From positions 1 through 64,000 of the forward strand of contig CANJQU010000001.1 in the NCBI GenBank assembly GCA_947476485.1: a DNA stretch of 64,000 nucleotides, read 5' to 3'. Under the pieces are notes generated by a model that was not told the origin of the DNA, did not search any database, and saw only the letters and a list, made by a program, of their open reading frames with translations. This document shows, in pieces, positions 36,103 to 44,279 of this stretch. A program made the position numbers and the translations under genes. Numbering within the stretch: the stretch's first letter is position 1; each line of letters opens with the position of its first letter. Source of the DNA: Chitinophagaceae bacterium (GTDB taxonomy: Bacteria; Bacteroidota; Bacteroidia; Chitinophagales; Chitinophagaceae).

Positions 36103-36718
36103 CGGCGATGGTTGAGTTTAGTTGTTTGTGCAGGAAAGTGATCACTGTATTATCGCCTGACTGTTCCATCATTTCAAGTCCTGTGGCCGAATAATCTTTT
36201 TTGTCTACGATAACATCGATGGTTTTGAAAATGCCCTTCAGGTTCTTTGACGTTGGAGTAAGCTGCACAAGATATGATGATGGGTTTTCAAAAATGGCTG
36301 TGGTAAAGTTAGTATTGGTGAGTATCGTGCCCTGTACGCAGTCTATCATCATCTTATTCACCTGGTCGAACATCTTGTTAGACTTTGATGAAACTTTGTT
36401 TTCCTTGCTGCCATCTTTCGTTTTTATGTTACTGCCATTGATCACCAGCAGGTAGTAGGTGGGCTTCTTATATTCCATGCGCACTTTGTTTTCGCGCTTG
36501 AACCAGAACTGGCCGGTAGAAACGATTTTATCCGATAACATGCTCAGATTCTTGGTCTGTGTAAAGTCGCATTGTATGGACTGAGTAGCCTGCGATGCTT
36601 TGACGAATTGTTTGCGGAACTCATCGGCATTTGCTACAGGTTTGTAGCCGGCATGTTGGGCAGACACCTGTAATGTGTAAAGGCAGCAGATAAGCAGAAT
36701 GAGTTTATGCATATGCAC
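36080..36718 (-). CDS. LolA-like outer-membrane lipoprotein carrier
   Basis: A 212-residue periplasmic protein with a short signal (ILLICCLYTLQVSAQ). SIQCDFTQTKNLSMLSDKIV and GQFWFKRENKVRMEYKKP are the classical LolA strand pattern; FENPSSYLVQLTP and a late VDKKDYSATGLEM follow. LolA proteins shuttle lipidated cargo across the periplasm. In flexirubin and aryl-polyene clusters a LolA homologue is a regular member, probably moving the pigment lipid to the outer membrane. It overlaps both neighbours, consistent with one operon. A start at 36712 is also possible. Confidence 0.85.
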   Translation of the reverse strand: MHMHKLILLICCLYTLQVSAQHAGYKPVANADEFRKQFVKASQATQSIQCDFTQTKNLSMLSDKIVSTGQFWFKRENKVRMEYKKPTYYLLVINGSNIKTKDGSKENKVSSKSNKMFDQVNKMMIDCVQGTILTNTNFTTAIFENPSSYLVQLTPTSKNLKGIFKTIDVIVDKKDYSATGLEMMEQSGDNTVITFLHKQLNSTIADAVFSVD

Positions 36719-37466
36719 TAATATTAAGCATTTTATCGAGCCGGGTTATTGTGTAGCCGTTGCTTTCGATCTCTTTTATTAGTTCTGGTAGGATAGCCGC
36801 AGTTATCTCCATAGAATCATGCAGCAAGATAATACTGCCTGGCTTCAGTTGACCAATAATACGTGATGTTAACTTTTGTTTGTCTTTTATGCGGGTGTCG
36901 AATGACCGTATGTTCCAGCCAATGGAAGTATAGCCGCCTTTCTTTATTGCCTGCGCAAGGCTAGGGTTCATAACGCCATATGGGGGGCGGAAAAGTAATG
37001 GTCTCAGGCCTACAGCTTTTTCCACTTCGCGATCCATTTGCCGCATATCTGCCAGCATTTTTCCGGCGCCAGACATGTCGAACCAATAACCGTGGGAATA
37101 ACTGTGATTACCAATGACATGCCCTTCGTTTTTTAAACGGTTCATTATAAGCGGGTTGCCGGGGATGTTTTTCCCAATGCAAAAGAAAGATGCCTGTACA
37201 TTATGCTTTTGTAATGTATCCAGTATGTTTTCCGTGTATCGTGCGGGGCCATCATCAAAAGTGAGGGCAACCAGTTTTTTGCTCGTTATCGCTTTGCATT
37301 TGGAAGGAATGAAAAAATTCAACGAAAGAGTGATGCACGCAAGAAATAACACAGAAAGAAAGAAGAGTGTAACTAAAACAACACAATACCAGGGCATTAG
37401 CGGCGCACATATGCCCGCTATCACAAGACCAGCGATATAAAGAGTTTTTAATTTCAACTTGCCCAA
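36705..37466 (-). CDS. Polysaccharide deacetylase-like (NodB) protein
   Basis: A 253-residue membrane-anchored protein: two hydrophobic segments in residues 8-52, then a NodB domain. TFDDG (69-73) and HSYSH (121-125) give the metal Asp and His ligands, and RPPYG and LLHDS are motifs 3 and 5. It should deacetylate an N- or O-acetylated substrate in the periplasm. Its presence inside a pigment operon, overlapping acyltransferase and LolA genes by 13-14 nt, suggests a role in pigment processing rather than chitin or peptidoglycan (inference). Confidence 0.85.
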   Translation of the reverse strand: MGKLKLKTLYIAGLVIAGICAPLMPWYCVVLVTLFFLSVLFLACITLSLNFFIPSKCKAITSKKLVALTFDDGPARYTENILDTLQKHNVQASFFCIGKNIPGNPLIMNRLKNEGHVIGNHSYSHGYWFDMSGAGKMLADMRQMDREVEKAVGLRPLLFRPPYGVMNPSLAQAIKKGGYTSIGWNIRSFDTRIKDKQKLTSRIIGQLKPGSIILLHDSMEITAAILPELIKEIESNGYTITRLDKMLNISAYA

Positions 37467-38329
37467 AAGTTATAATAATTAAACCACTGTTCGGGGTATT
37501 GTTTTACTTTTTGTTCCAGTTCTGCGATATAATCGTTCAACGCATCGGGTATGGCAACCTGTTTATTGGCGGTATAGGTTTTTGGCGTAGTTGCTGAAAG
37601 GTGATAATGTTTTGCGTTCTCTTTAGCGCAGAATACGTAAGACACAGGTACTTTGAAAGTGGTTGCCAGCACAAACGGCCCCATGGGAAACAGGGCATTT
37701 TCGCCAAGGAACATACCGCTTACCGTCTTACTTCCGGCAATGAACCGATCGGCATGGATGGCTATGAGCTCATTATTCTTTAGCGCATTGCTGATCTCAT
37801 AGACATGGGAGAGGTCGTCCTTAATAGTGATGATACTCATTTTGCGGTCGTTCATCACTGATTCGAGATACTCCTTAATCTGCTGTTGTTCATTGTCCAC
37901 CATCACAATGTTTACTTTTACAGGAAGGCGCTTAAAATAATAACCCGCCAATTCATAGTTGCCTATATGTGCACTGATAAGAATGCCACCTTTGCCACCA
38001 GCCATGATCTCCTCGATATAATGCTCTCCTTCAAACTCAAATGTGAATGGTACTTTGAGACCAGACATTACAACGATCTTATCTATCAGCGTTTGTCCAA
38101 ACAGGTAATAGTTGCGATAAACGCTGCGGCTCAATGACCAGCTCTTGCGCCCAAGTTTCCTGAAGTAATTGCGGATGTGCTTATTGGATGGTGAAAACAG
38201 GAAATAGTAAAACGCAACAAAGCGAAGCAGAAAATAGGCGGGGCCAACTCCTGCAAAACGTAAAATGCCAATAAATATGCTGTAGCCTAGTTTATTTCCT
38301 TTAGATTTTCCTTCCCAGGACTGCGTCAT
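37454..38329 (-). CDS. LpxL/HtrB-type lysophospholipid acyltransferase
   Basis: A 291-residue inner-membrane acyltransferase. The N-terminal membrane anchor is followed by the HxxxxE catalytic motif HIGNYE (H121, E126) and the VMVDNEQQ and DRFIAGSKTVSG segments. In pigment clusters such enzymes are thought to acylate the polyene chain or attach it to a lipid anchor. It overlaps ACP by 4 nt and the deacetylase gene by 13 nt, so it likely takes acyl chains from that ACP. Confidence 0.85.
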   Translation of the reverse strand: MTQSWEGKSKGNKLGYSIFIGILRFAGVGPAYFLLRFVAFYYFLFSPSNKHIRNYFRKLGRKSWSLSRSVYRNYYLFGQTLIDKIVVMSGLKVPFTFEFEGEHYIEEIMAGGKGGILISAHIGNYELAGYYFKRLPVKVNIVMVDNEQQQIKEYLESVMNDRKMSIITIKDDLSHVYEISNALKNNELIAIHADRFIAGSKTVSGMFLGENALFPMGPFVLATTFKVPVSYVFCAKENAKHYHLSATTPKTYTANKQVAIPDALNDYIAELEQKVKQYPEQWFNYYNFWAS

Positions 38330-38580
38330 ATCAGTTCCTTCACCTTTGTGTGCGCGTCAATGTAATTGTAGAAATCCTGGAAGGTAGCGATACCGTTAAA
38401 ATCTTCGGGTTTCACTTTACAGCCGAAATTAGCTTCTGTGATAGCTATGAGGTCAATATAATCCAGGCTGTCGAGATCCAATACCTCTTTCAGCGTTGCG
38501 TCCGGTGCAATAGATGAAGCATCTACCTCAAACTCTTCTACTAATAAATTATTGATTTTCTGTATAATACCACTGTCCAT
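38326..38580 (-). CDS. Acyl carrier protein
   Basis: An 84-residue acyl carrier protein. The phosphopantetheine Ser is S38 in LDLDSLDYIDL, and the acidic helix II follows. It carries the growing chain for the pigment enzymes; the ketosynthase gene lies on the same strand beyond the RAYT cassette. A TATATTTG box ends only 4 nt before its ATG, so the ACP-acyltransferase-deacetylase-LolA group may have its own promoter despite the insertion upstream. Confidence 0.92.
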   Translation of the reverse strand: MDSGIIQKINNLLVEEFEVDASSIAPDATLKEVLDLDSLDYIDLIAITEANFGCKVKPEDFNGIATFQDFYNYIDAHTKVKELI

Positions 38581-38584
38581 AGCG

Positions 38585-38592
38585 CAAATATA
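38585..38592 (-). promoter_or_regulatory. Candidate -7 box directly before the ACP gene
   Basis: The minus strand reads TATATTTG (TAnnTTTG), 4 nt before the ACP ATG. If used, the transcript would be nearly leaderless; it may instead be a chance match. Confidence 0.3.
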
Positions 38593-38699
38593 AAATATTT
38601 ATTTTGAACTAAGAAAGGCGTTATAACAAATTGCAAAAGGTTGGATCAAAATCAGTTTGTATTTATGTTGTGCCATATACGGCTGTTGAAGTGTCGAAT

Positions 38700-38793
38700 T
38701 GAGTACAATCCCAAAGGGATTGCATGTCTATAGAAAACAATAAGGTCGGTAATTGGGCGATGCCGAAGGTATCGAATGTTATGATGCTGAATT
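38700..38793. repeat. Left flanking direct repeat of the RAYT cassette
   Basis: Contains CAATCCC-aaa-GGGATTG (38706-38722), ATGTCTATAGAAAA, and CGATGCC-gaa-GGTATCG (38758-38774), ending AATGTTATGATGCTGAATTA. The same order and nearly the same sequence recur at 39583-39675 on the other side of the transposase gene. Confidence 0.8.
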
Positions 38794-38798
38794 ATTGC

Positions 38799-39260
38799 TT
38801 ATTCTATCCATTCAAACAAATACTTTTCCTCATAAGGAATATTGAATGCTTTTAGAAAGCCAATATACTCTTCTTTGAAAGTTTTGTTTTTATGATGTTC
38901 TTTTTGGTTCATTATATAGTCTATCACATTGCTGAATTGCGAATGGCTATACGAAAATGCACCATATCCCTCTTGCCAATTGAATTTATGCTTCAAAAAT
39001 TGTTGGTTTTTTATGAACTCGTTTGATGATTTTTTGATCTCGCGTACGAGGTCTGACAGGCAACAGTATGGTTTCATTCCGATCAGAAAATGAATATGGT
39101 CTGGCATACCATTTATTGCAAGCATTTTTTGTTCTTTTTTCTGAACAATACCTGTAATGTACTTGTACAACTCTTCCTCCCATTCGGGTCTGATAAGGTT
39201 ATTTCTTCCTTGTACGGCAAATACGATCTGAATATAAATTTGTGAAAATGTTCCTGGCAT
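38799..39260 (-). CDS. IS200-like Y1 transposase, REP-associated (RAYT)
   Basis: A 153-residue HUH endonuclease of the Y1 transposase family. The metal-binding HUH is HIH (55-57) in NGMPDHIHFLIG and the nucleophile is Y115 in YIMNQKEHH. The opening MPGTFSQIYIQIVFAVQGR and the FNWQEGYGAFSYS strand are typical. It is full length and has no obvious defect. An upstream in-frame extension to 39323 runs through a REP palindrome and is rejected as start. Established: RAYTs cleave REP hairpins at their stem feet. The surrounding palindromes are its probable substrates. Confidence 0.9.
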   Translation of the reverse strand: MPGTFSQIYIQIVFAVQGRNNLIRPEWEEELYKYITGIVQKKEQKMLAINGMPDHIHFLIGMKPYCCLSDLVREIKKSSNEFIKNQQFLKHKFNWQEGYGAFSYSHSQFSNVIDYIMNQKEHHKNKTFKEEYIGFLKAFNIPYEEKYLFEWIE

Positions 39261-39308
39261 AGTTCGGATATTGTTCAGCATAAAGGTAATAATGGGCTGC
39301 ATAACATG

Positions 39309-39605
39309 CGATGCCTTCGGCATCGTTGTGTGTTCCGTCGTTCATACTATAGACGTGCGATGCCCTCGGCATCGGGGCACGCAGCGTAACTTTTGCTATA
39401 GATATTCGATGCTGTCGGCATCGTTAGATGGTGTATGTATTTTGCTATAGACATTGGATGCCTTCGGCATCGGGTACGTGGTGTAGCTCATGCTATAGAT
39501 ATACGAGCCCCCGGCATAGGTACCGGGTATATGTTTATTGCAATCGACTTTGGATACCGTTGGTATATTCCATTATGGGAAATGAGTTCAATCCCAAAGG
39601 GATTG
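39309..39605. repeat. REP palindrome array with 49-bp period
   Basis: Palindromes of the form CGATGCC-nnn-GGCATCG start at 39309, 39358, 39407 and 39456, exactly 49 bp apart, then degenerate ones at about 39504 and 39552, and CAATCCC-aaa-GGGATTG at 39589. Each spacer has a CTATAGA block close to the next palindrome (for example TTTTGCTATAGATATT). In the last unit and in the flanking repeats the CTATAG lies on the other side, so those units point the opposite way. Confidence 0.85.
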
Positions 39606-39675
39606 TATGTCTATAGAAAATAAAACAACTGATGTATGCGATGCCGAAGGTATCGAATGTTATGATGCTGAATTA
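39583..39675. repeat. Right flanking direct repeat of the RAYT cassette
   Basis: CAATCCC-aaa-GGGATTG (39589-39605), ATGTCTATAGAAAA, CGATGCC-gaa-GGTATCG (39639-39655) and ATGTTATGATGCTGAATTA, in the same order as 38700-38793. It ends 7 nt before the ketosynthase stop. Confidence 0.8.
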
Positions 39676-39681
39676 AACCGA

Positions 39682-40905
39682 TTACCCCTTCCATTTTCGA
39701 ACGATCAGCGAGGAATTCGTTCCCCCGAAACCAAATGAATTGGAGAGAAATACATCAAACTCATGGTCGAGCGCATTGGTAACAATATTCAGTGGCGCGG
39801 AATCTTCGTCCGGATTTTCGAAATTGATATTAGGAGCGATGAAGTTGTTCTCCATCATCAGCATCGAATAGACAATTTCGCTGGAGCCTGCCATCCAGCA
39901 TTCGTGACCAGTCATGGATTTAGTGGAGCTAATAAACGGCCTCGAAGCGCCAAACAGTGAATTGATTGCCCGGGCCTCACTGGAATCGCCTGCCTTTGTA
40001 GACGTGGCATGTGCATTGATATAACCTACGTCCGCGGGTTGAATACGAGCATCAATAAGGGCTTTCTCAAGTGATTTCAACGGCCCTTCAACTGTTGGGT
40101 TTGAGATATGAGAGCCATTGGATGAGAAGCCGTACCCGATCACTTCACCCAGTATTTTAGCGCCCCTTTTTTGCGCAGATTCCAGACTTTCGAGAATAAC
40201 TGTGGCTGCGCCGCCGCTTGGTACCAGCCCGTCGCGATCCCTGTCGAAGGGGCGTGAAGCCTTTGTCGGGTCGCTTTCCCGTGTTGAAAAAGCAGCTATG
40301 CTGTCGAAGTAGGACATAGAATAGAGATTTACTTCCTGTGCGCCACCACAGATCACGCAATCCTGCATGCCGTTTTTGATAAACATATAGCCAAGGCCTA
40401 TCGCGTGAGAACCACTGGCACAGGCGGCACTTACGGTGAAGTTGATGCCCCGTATCTTAAAAATTGTGGCCAGGTTCATATTCACAGTAGAGTTCATGGT
40501 CTGAAATACATAGCCGGAGCCAAGCATCATTGTGTCCTTTTTCTCTCGAACTATGTCTACGCCCTCAATAACCGGTTTAGCTGAGCTATCATTACCAAAG
40601 AGCAGTCCGATCTCGTGCTGCTCGAGGTAATCAGCGTCTATACCGGCCATTTGTAATGCCTCCTGGGTAGATACATAGGCGAATTCAGCTTGTTCCGGCA
40701 TCATGAGGCGTGCGCGGCGGTCAAGTACGCCCTTCAAATTCGGACGGTTTACAAAGCCGGTCAGTGCAGAAGCATAACCAAACTCTTTTCTTTCCGGTGA
40801 GAAAATAATACCGGATTTTCCTGCGCGTAAAGATTGTTTTACTTCGTCAAGATTTGCGCCGATGCATGAATATATACCCAGGCCTGTTATTACTACTCTG
40901 TTCAT
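39682..40905 (-). CDS. Beta-ketoacyl-ACP synthase (pigment ketosynthase)
   Basis: A 407-residue KAS II-type condensing enzyme. Cys162 in SAACASGSHAIG, His299 in NAHATST, Lys329 and His334 in STKSMTGHE form the C-H-H site; NSFGFGGTNSS closes the fold. The Cys shows it is an active synthase and not a chain-length factor. It most likely extends the aryl-primed chain of a flexirubin or aryl polyene on the ACP encoded 1.1 kb downstream. No chain-length factor or dehydratase gene is within the window, so other cluster genes must be elsewhere. Confidence 0.9.
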   Translation of the reverse strand: MNRVVITGLGIYSCIGANLDEVKQSLRAGKSGIIFSPERKEFGYASALTGFVNRPNLKGVLDRRARLMMPEQAEFAYVSTQEALQMAGIDADYLEQHEIGLLFGNDSSAKPVIEGVDIVREKKDTMMLGSGYVFQTMNSTVNMNLATIFKIRGINFTVSAACASGSHAIGLGYMFIKNGMQDCVICGGAQEVNLYSMSYFDSIAAFSTRESDPTKASRPFDRDRDGLVPSGGAATVILESLESAQKRGAKILGEVIGYGFSSNGSHISNPTVEGPLKSLEKALIDARIQPADVGYINAHATSTKAGDSSEARAINSLFGASRPFISSTKSMTGHECWMAGSSEIVYSMLMMENNFIAPNINFENPDEDSAPLNIVTNALDHEFDVFLSNSFGFGGTNSSLIVRKWKG

Positions 40906-41060
40906 TCTTAGGTTTATCGTTATCTTTTTTTAAAAGTAAGGTTCTTTATTAAAAGGTCAAAATTAGTGAGTATTTGGCAGCACCCAACAGTGAACTCTAA
41001 TTTTATGGGATGGAGAACTAAGATGATAATTCATGTTTAATTGTTAGTTTTGGCTTGATT

Positions 41061-41441
41061 ATGATCAACGTCAGAAAGCAAATTCTATATTGGGAAACCG
41101 GTGCAGATGAAGAAATGCTGAATGCTAAGATCATGATCGAAAATCACCGTTTTCTCGCTGGCTTGTTTTTTTGCCACCTATGTCTTGAAAAAATATTAAA
41201 GGCCCACGTGGTAAAAGTGACCGAGGAGCATCCGCCAAGGACTCATATTTTGGCATCGCTTGCAGATATCGGTCGGATCAAATTTGATGAGCTGCAGGAA
41301 CAAATAATATATGAGATACAGACCTATCAATTAGAAGGAAGATACCCCGAAAACTATCCATCAGAACCAGACCCGATCACAGCACAGGAATATTTCGAAC
41401 AAACAATAATTTTGCACAAATGGCTCAAGGCGATGTTATAA
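41061..41441 (+). CDS. HEPN-domain protein
   Basis: A 126-residue helical HEPN protein: ETGADEEMLNAKIMIENHRF, FFCHLCLEKILKAHVVKV, PPRTHILASLADIG, and the RYPENYP turn near residue 95. These are marks of the PF05168-type HEPN group paired with minimal nucleotidyltransferases. No RX4-6H ribonuclease motif is visible, so toxin nuclease activity is doubtful. The start at 41061 (MINVRKQ) is preferred to a TTG two codons upstream. It overlaps the nucleotidyltransferase gene by 22 nt. Confidence 0.85.
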   Translation: MINVRKQILYWETGADEEMLNAKIMIENHRFLAGLFFCHLCLEKILKAHVVKVTEEHPPRTHILASLADIGRIKFDELQEQIIYEIQTYQLEGRYPENYPSEPDPITAQEYFEQTIILHKWLKAML

Positions 41442-41740
41442 GGCTTTTGCAATTATATGTCCGGTTGCTCAATGAGGCAGGGTTAAAGATACAGAAGGCA
41501 TTTTTGTATGGCAGTTTTGCACGAAATGATGCGAAGGCTGACAGCGATATAGATGTGATGCTCGTGTCTGATAATTTTGACAGCAATGATGTAAAAATAA
41601 AAGCAAAAGCATGGCAACTTACCCGCAAAGTTGACCTGCGGATCGAGCCGTTTACGATAGGAACAAAGAGATTTTTTTCTGATGATGATTCTGCGCTTGT
41701 CGACCAAGTAAAAAAAGAAGGGATCGAAATTGCTTTTTAA
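41420..41740 (+). CDS. Minimal nucleotidyltransferase (MNT) partner of HEPN
   Basis: A 106-residue polymerase-beta-type nucleotidyltransferase with the motif GSFARNDAKADSDIDVMLVS (~residues 32-51), which supplies the GS and DxD metal/nucleotide-binding residues. In HEPN/MNT modules the MNT can act as antitoxin by AMPylating the HEPN partner. The pair lies between the divergent pigment operons, in front of the ammonia-lyase gene and in its direction. Confidence 0.88.
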   Translation: MAQGDVIRLLQLYVRLLNEAGLKIQKAFLYGSFARNDAKADSDIDVMLVSDNFDSNDVKIKAKAWQLTRKVDLRIEPFTIGTKRFFSDDDSALVDQVKKEGIEIAF

Positions 41741-41878
41741 CAACTGGAAAAGATAGGTTAAGTATATAGGCCAAATAGCGTTGTGACTCTGATATTCATA
41801 AATGATGACCATAGCCCCAGATATAATTATTACTTTTACGCACTGATAATTGATATTAATAAATAAAATAAAGCTTGC

Positions 41879-43432
41879 ATGATATATATCGGGGGAAAAA
41901 ATCTCTCTTTAAATGATTTTTCAGAAATAGTTTATAAGAAAAAGGAGATCGGGTTAGATGAGGCGGCTGTGAATAAAGTTGGCGTTAATTATAAATTCCT
42001 GCAACAATTTTCCACTAACAAACTGATCTATGGCATAAATACCGGCTTCGGCCCCATGGCGCAGTACAAGGTTAGTGAAGAGAATTTGCTCCAATTGCAA
42101 TACAATCTTATCAGGAGCCATTCATCGGGCGGTGGTAAGCTGTTGCCTCAGCACCTGGTAAAGGCGCTGATGATCGCGAGACTGAACAGTCTGATGCAGG
42201 GTTATTCGGGCGTGCATAACGAGGCTGTTGAATTGTTGCGGGAGCTGATCAATAAAGATGTTACTCCCTGCATTTATGAACATGGTGGCGTGGGAGCCAG
42301 CGGGGACCTGGTGCAACTTGCTCACCTGGCTTTGGTGTTGATAGGTGAAGGCGAAGTGATCCATGATAGCAGGGTATGCACTACGGCAGAGGTATTTGCC
42401 ACGCTGGGTATAAAACCATTATCCATCCACATACGGGAAGGGCTGGCGATACTTAATGGTACGTCTGCGATGACAGGTGTGGGCATGGTTAATATTATCC
42501 AGGCGCAAAAGCTACTGGGCTGGTCGGTGTTGTTATCGGCTATGACCAATGAAGTCGTGGCGGCTTATGACGACCACTTTTCTTATGAATTGAATATTGT
42601 AAAGCAACATAAGGGACAGAATAAGATCGCGGCCACGCTCAGGAATATTCTTAGTGGCAGCAAGATGATCCGTAGCCGTTCGGAGCATTTATATAATCCC
42701 GAACAGCTCGACCAGGAGGTCTTTGAGGACAAGGTGCAGGAGTATTATTCACTTCGATGCGTGACGCAGATACTGGGACCCATATACGACACTGTCTGCC
42801 AGGCTGAAAATGTGCTGGTAAACGAGCTGAACTCGGTGAATGATAACCCGATCATAGACCACGAAAACAAGAATATCTTTCACGGCGGCAATTTCCATGG
42901 TGACTATGTGTCGCTGGAAATGGATAAGCTGAAGATAGCGATAACAAAATTGTCGATGCTGTCTGAACGGCAGTTAAACTACCTGCTAAACGACAAGCTG
43001 AATGGGAAGTTTCCACCTTTTGTAAACCTCGGAGTGCTGGGTTTCAATTTTGGAATGCAAGGGATGCAGTTTACCGCTACGTCCACAGTTGCGGAAAACC
43101 AGACGTTGTCTTTCCCTATGTATGTGCACAGCATACCTAATAACAATGACAACCAGGATATAGTGAGCATGGGCTGCAATGCGGCGTTGATGACCAAGCG
43201 GGTTATTGATAATTCGTTCGAGGTGCTGGCGATACAGATGATGACGGTGCTTCAGGCAATAGATCATTTAGGTTGTGCAGCAGAGCTCTCACCAAAGACA
43301 AAATTCTTTTATGACGAGTTGAGGGCGATATTTCCAAAGTTTGTAGAAGACGTACCGAAGTACAAAGACCTGGAGCGGGTAAAAGAGTATTTTGAAAAAT
43401 CTGATCCCGTAATATCGTTCGAGGAAGCATAA
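41879..43432 (+). CDS. Aromatic amino acid ammonia-lyase, probably tyrosine ammonia-lyase
   Basis: A 517-residue MIO-dependent lyase. The MIO cofactor forms from A140-S141-G142 in GGVGASGDLVQLAHLAL; YGINTGFGPMAQYKV carries the catalytic Tyr loop and IRSHSSGGG (S80-H81) the substrate selectivity loop. SIPNNNDNQDIVSMG is also conserved. From memory it is very close to the Flavobacterium johnsoniae tyrosine ammonia-lyase, which shares these segments including SHSSG. It would make 4-coumarate, the starter of flexirubin. It is followed by FabG, methyltransferase and halogenase-like genes. Histidine as substrate is the alternative. Confidence 0.9.
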   Translation: MIYIGGKNLSLNDFSEIVYKKKEIGLDEAAVNKVGVNYKFLQQFSTNKLIYGINTGFGPMAQYKVSEENLLQLQYNLIRSHSSGGGKLLPQHLVKALMIARLNSLMQGYSGVHNEAVELLRELINKDVTPCIYEHGGVGASGDLVQLAHLALVLIGEGEVIHDSRVCTTAEVFATLGIKPLSIHIREGLAILNGTSAMTGVGMVNIIQAQKLLGWSVLLSAMTNEVVAAYDDHFSYELNIVKQHKGQNKIAATLRNILSGSKMIRSRSEHLYNPEQLDQEVFEDKVQEYYSLRCVTQILGPIYDTVCQAENVLVNELNSVNDNPIIDHENKNIFHGGNFHGDYVSLEMDKLKIAITKLSMLSERQLNYLLNDKLNGKFPPFVNLGVLGFNFGMQGMQFTATSTVAENQTLSFPMYVHSIPNNNDNQDIVSMGCNAALMTKRVIDNSFEVLAIQMMTVLQAIDHLGCAAELSPKTKFFYDELRAIFPKFVEDVPKYKDLERVKEYFEKSDPVISFEEA

Positions 43433-43474
43433 TTATCCATTGTCCCGATAAGGATAGTGTTAAAACAGGAAACT

Positions 43475-44203
43475 ATGAAATGTGCGTTAGTAACCGGTGG
43501 GTCAAGGGGAATTGGCAAGGCCATCTGTATAAAAATGGCAGCCATGGGCTACTATGTGCTGGTGAATTATAAAAGCAATGAAGGCGAGGCGAACGACACC
43601 CTTTCGCGCGTCAGGGAAAATGGCGGAGATGGTGAACTGCTGCAGTTTGATGTTTCAGGTAAAGAGGAGATACAGGCGGCGCTGAGCAAGTGGATAACGG
43701 GCAACCCTGAAAAATATATTGAAGTGCTGGTGAACAATGCGGGCATTAAGGATGACGGACTGATGCTGTGGATGAAAGATGAGCAGTGGGATAATGTGAT
43801 CAAGACCAGCCTGGATGGGTTCTTCTATGTGACGCGGACGGTATTGAACAGTATGCTGCTGAAAAAGTATGGCCGTATTGTAAATGTTGTTTCTCTTTCC
43901 GGCTTAAAGGGACTTCCCGGGCAGACGAATTATTCAGCTGCTAAAGCGGGAGTGATAGGAGCAACCAAAGCGCTGGCGCAGGAAGTAGGCAGGAAGGGCG
44001 TTACCGTGAATGCGGTAGCTCCGGGCTTTATTAAAACGGATATGACCAGCGGACTTGATGAAAAGGAAATGGCAGTGCTTGTGCCGGTAAGGCGATTTGG
44101 TACGGCTGACGAAGTCGCGCACGCTGTTGGGTTCCTGGCATCGCCGGAGGCAAGCTATATCACAGGGCAGGTGTTGTCGGTGAATGGCGGGCTGTATTCG
44201 TAG
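43475..44203 (+). CDS. fabG: 3-oxoacyl-ACP reductase (FabG family)
   Basis: A 242-residue short-chain dehydrogenase that would reduce the beta-keto group after each condensation. TGGSRGIGKAI is the NADPH loop, NNAG is present, and the catalytic Ser, YSAAK Tyr and Lys follow SLSGLKGLPGQTN. VNAVAPGFIKTDMT is the usual FabG segment. The ATG at 43475 follows a GTG at 43457 that is a less likely start. It lies 42 nt after the ammonia-lyase gene. Confidence 0.92.
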   Translation: MKCALVTGGSRGIGKAICIKMAAMGYYVLVNYKSNEGEANDTLSRVRENGGDGELLQFDVSGKEEIQAALSKWITGNPEKYIEVLVNNAGIKDDGLMLWMKDEQWDNVIKTSLDGFFYVTRTVLNSMLLKKYGRIVNVVSLSGLKGLPGQTNYSAAKAGVIGATKALAQEVGRKGVTVNAVAPGFIKTDMTSGLDEKEMAVLVPVRRFGTADEVAHAVGFLASPEASYITGQVLSVNGGLYS

Positions 44204-44279
44204 TTTACAGTTTACAGTTGGCATGGTTCGACTACGCTCACCAAGAAAAAGATATTTTTTAAGAGATAAAGATCGTTTG

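Larger units (their letters stand above)
38700..39675. mobile_element. RAYT cassette with flanking REP repeats
   Basis: The unit consists of a left ~94-bp repeat, the RAYT gene (38799-39260, minus), an array of REP palindromes, and a right copy of the flanking repeat. It sits between the ACP and ketosynthase genes, which are otherwise in the same orientation and expected to be in one operon. Boundaries are set by the direct repeats and are therefore approximate. Confidence 0.7.

Noticed and set aside
39309..39605. CRISPR-like regular array
   Set aside because: Period is regular, but the repeats are 17-bp palindromes, spacers share a CTATAGA block, and no cas gene is present; a RAYT with REPs explains it.
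44204..44279. Regulatory RNA between fabG and the methyltransferase gene
   Set aside because: The segment is a short TTTACAGTTTACAGTT tract and a common TTCGACTACGCTCACC repeat; no stable structure is evident.
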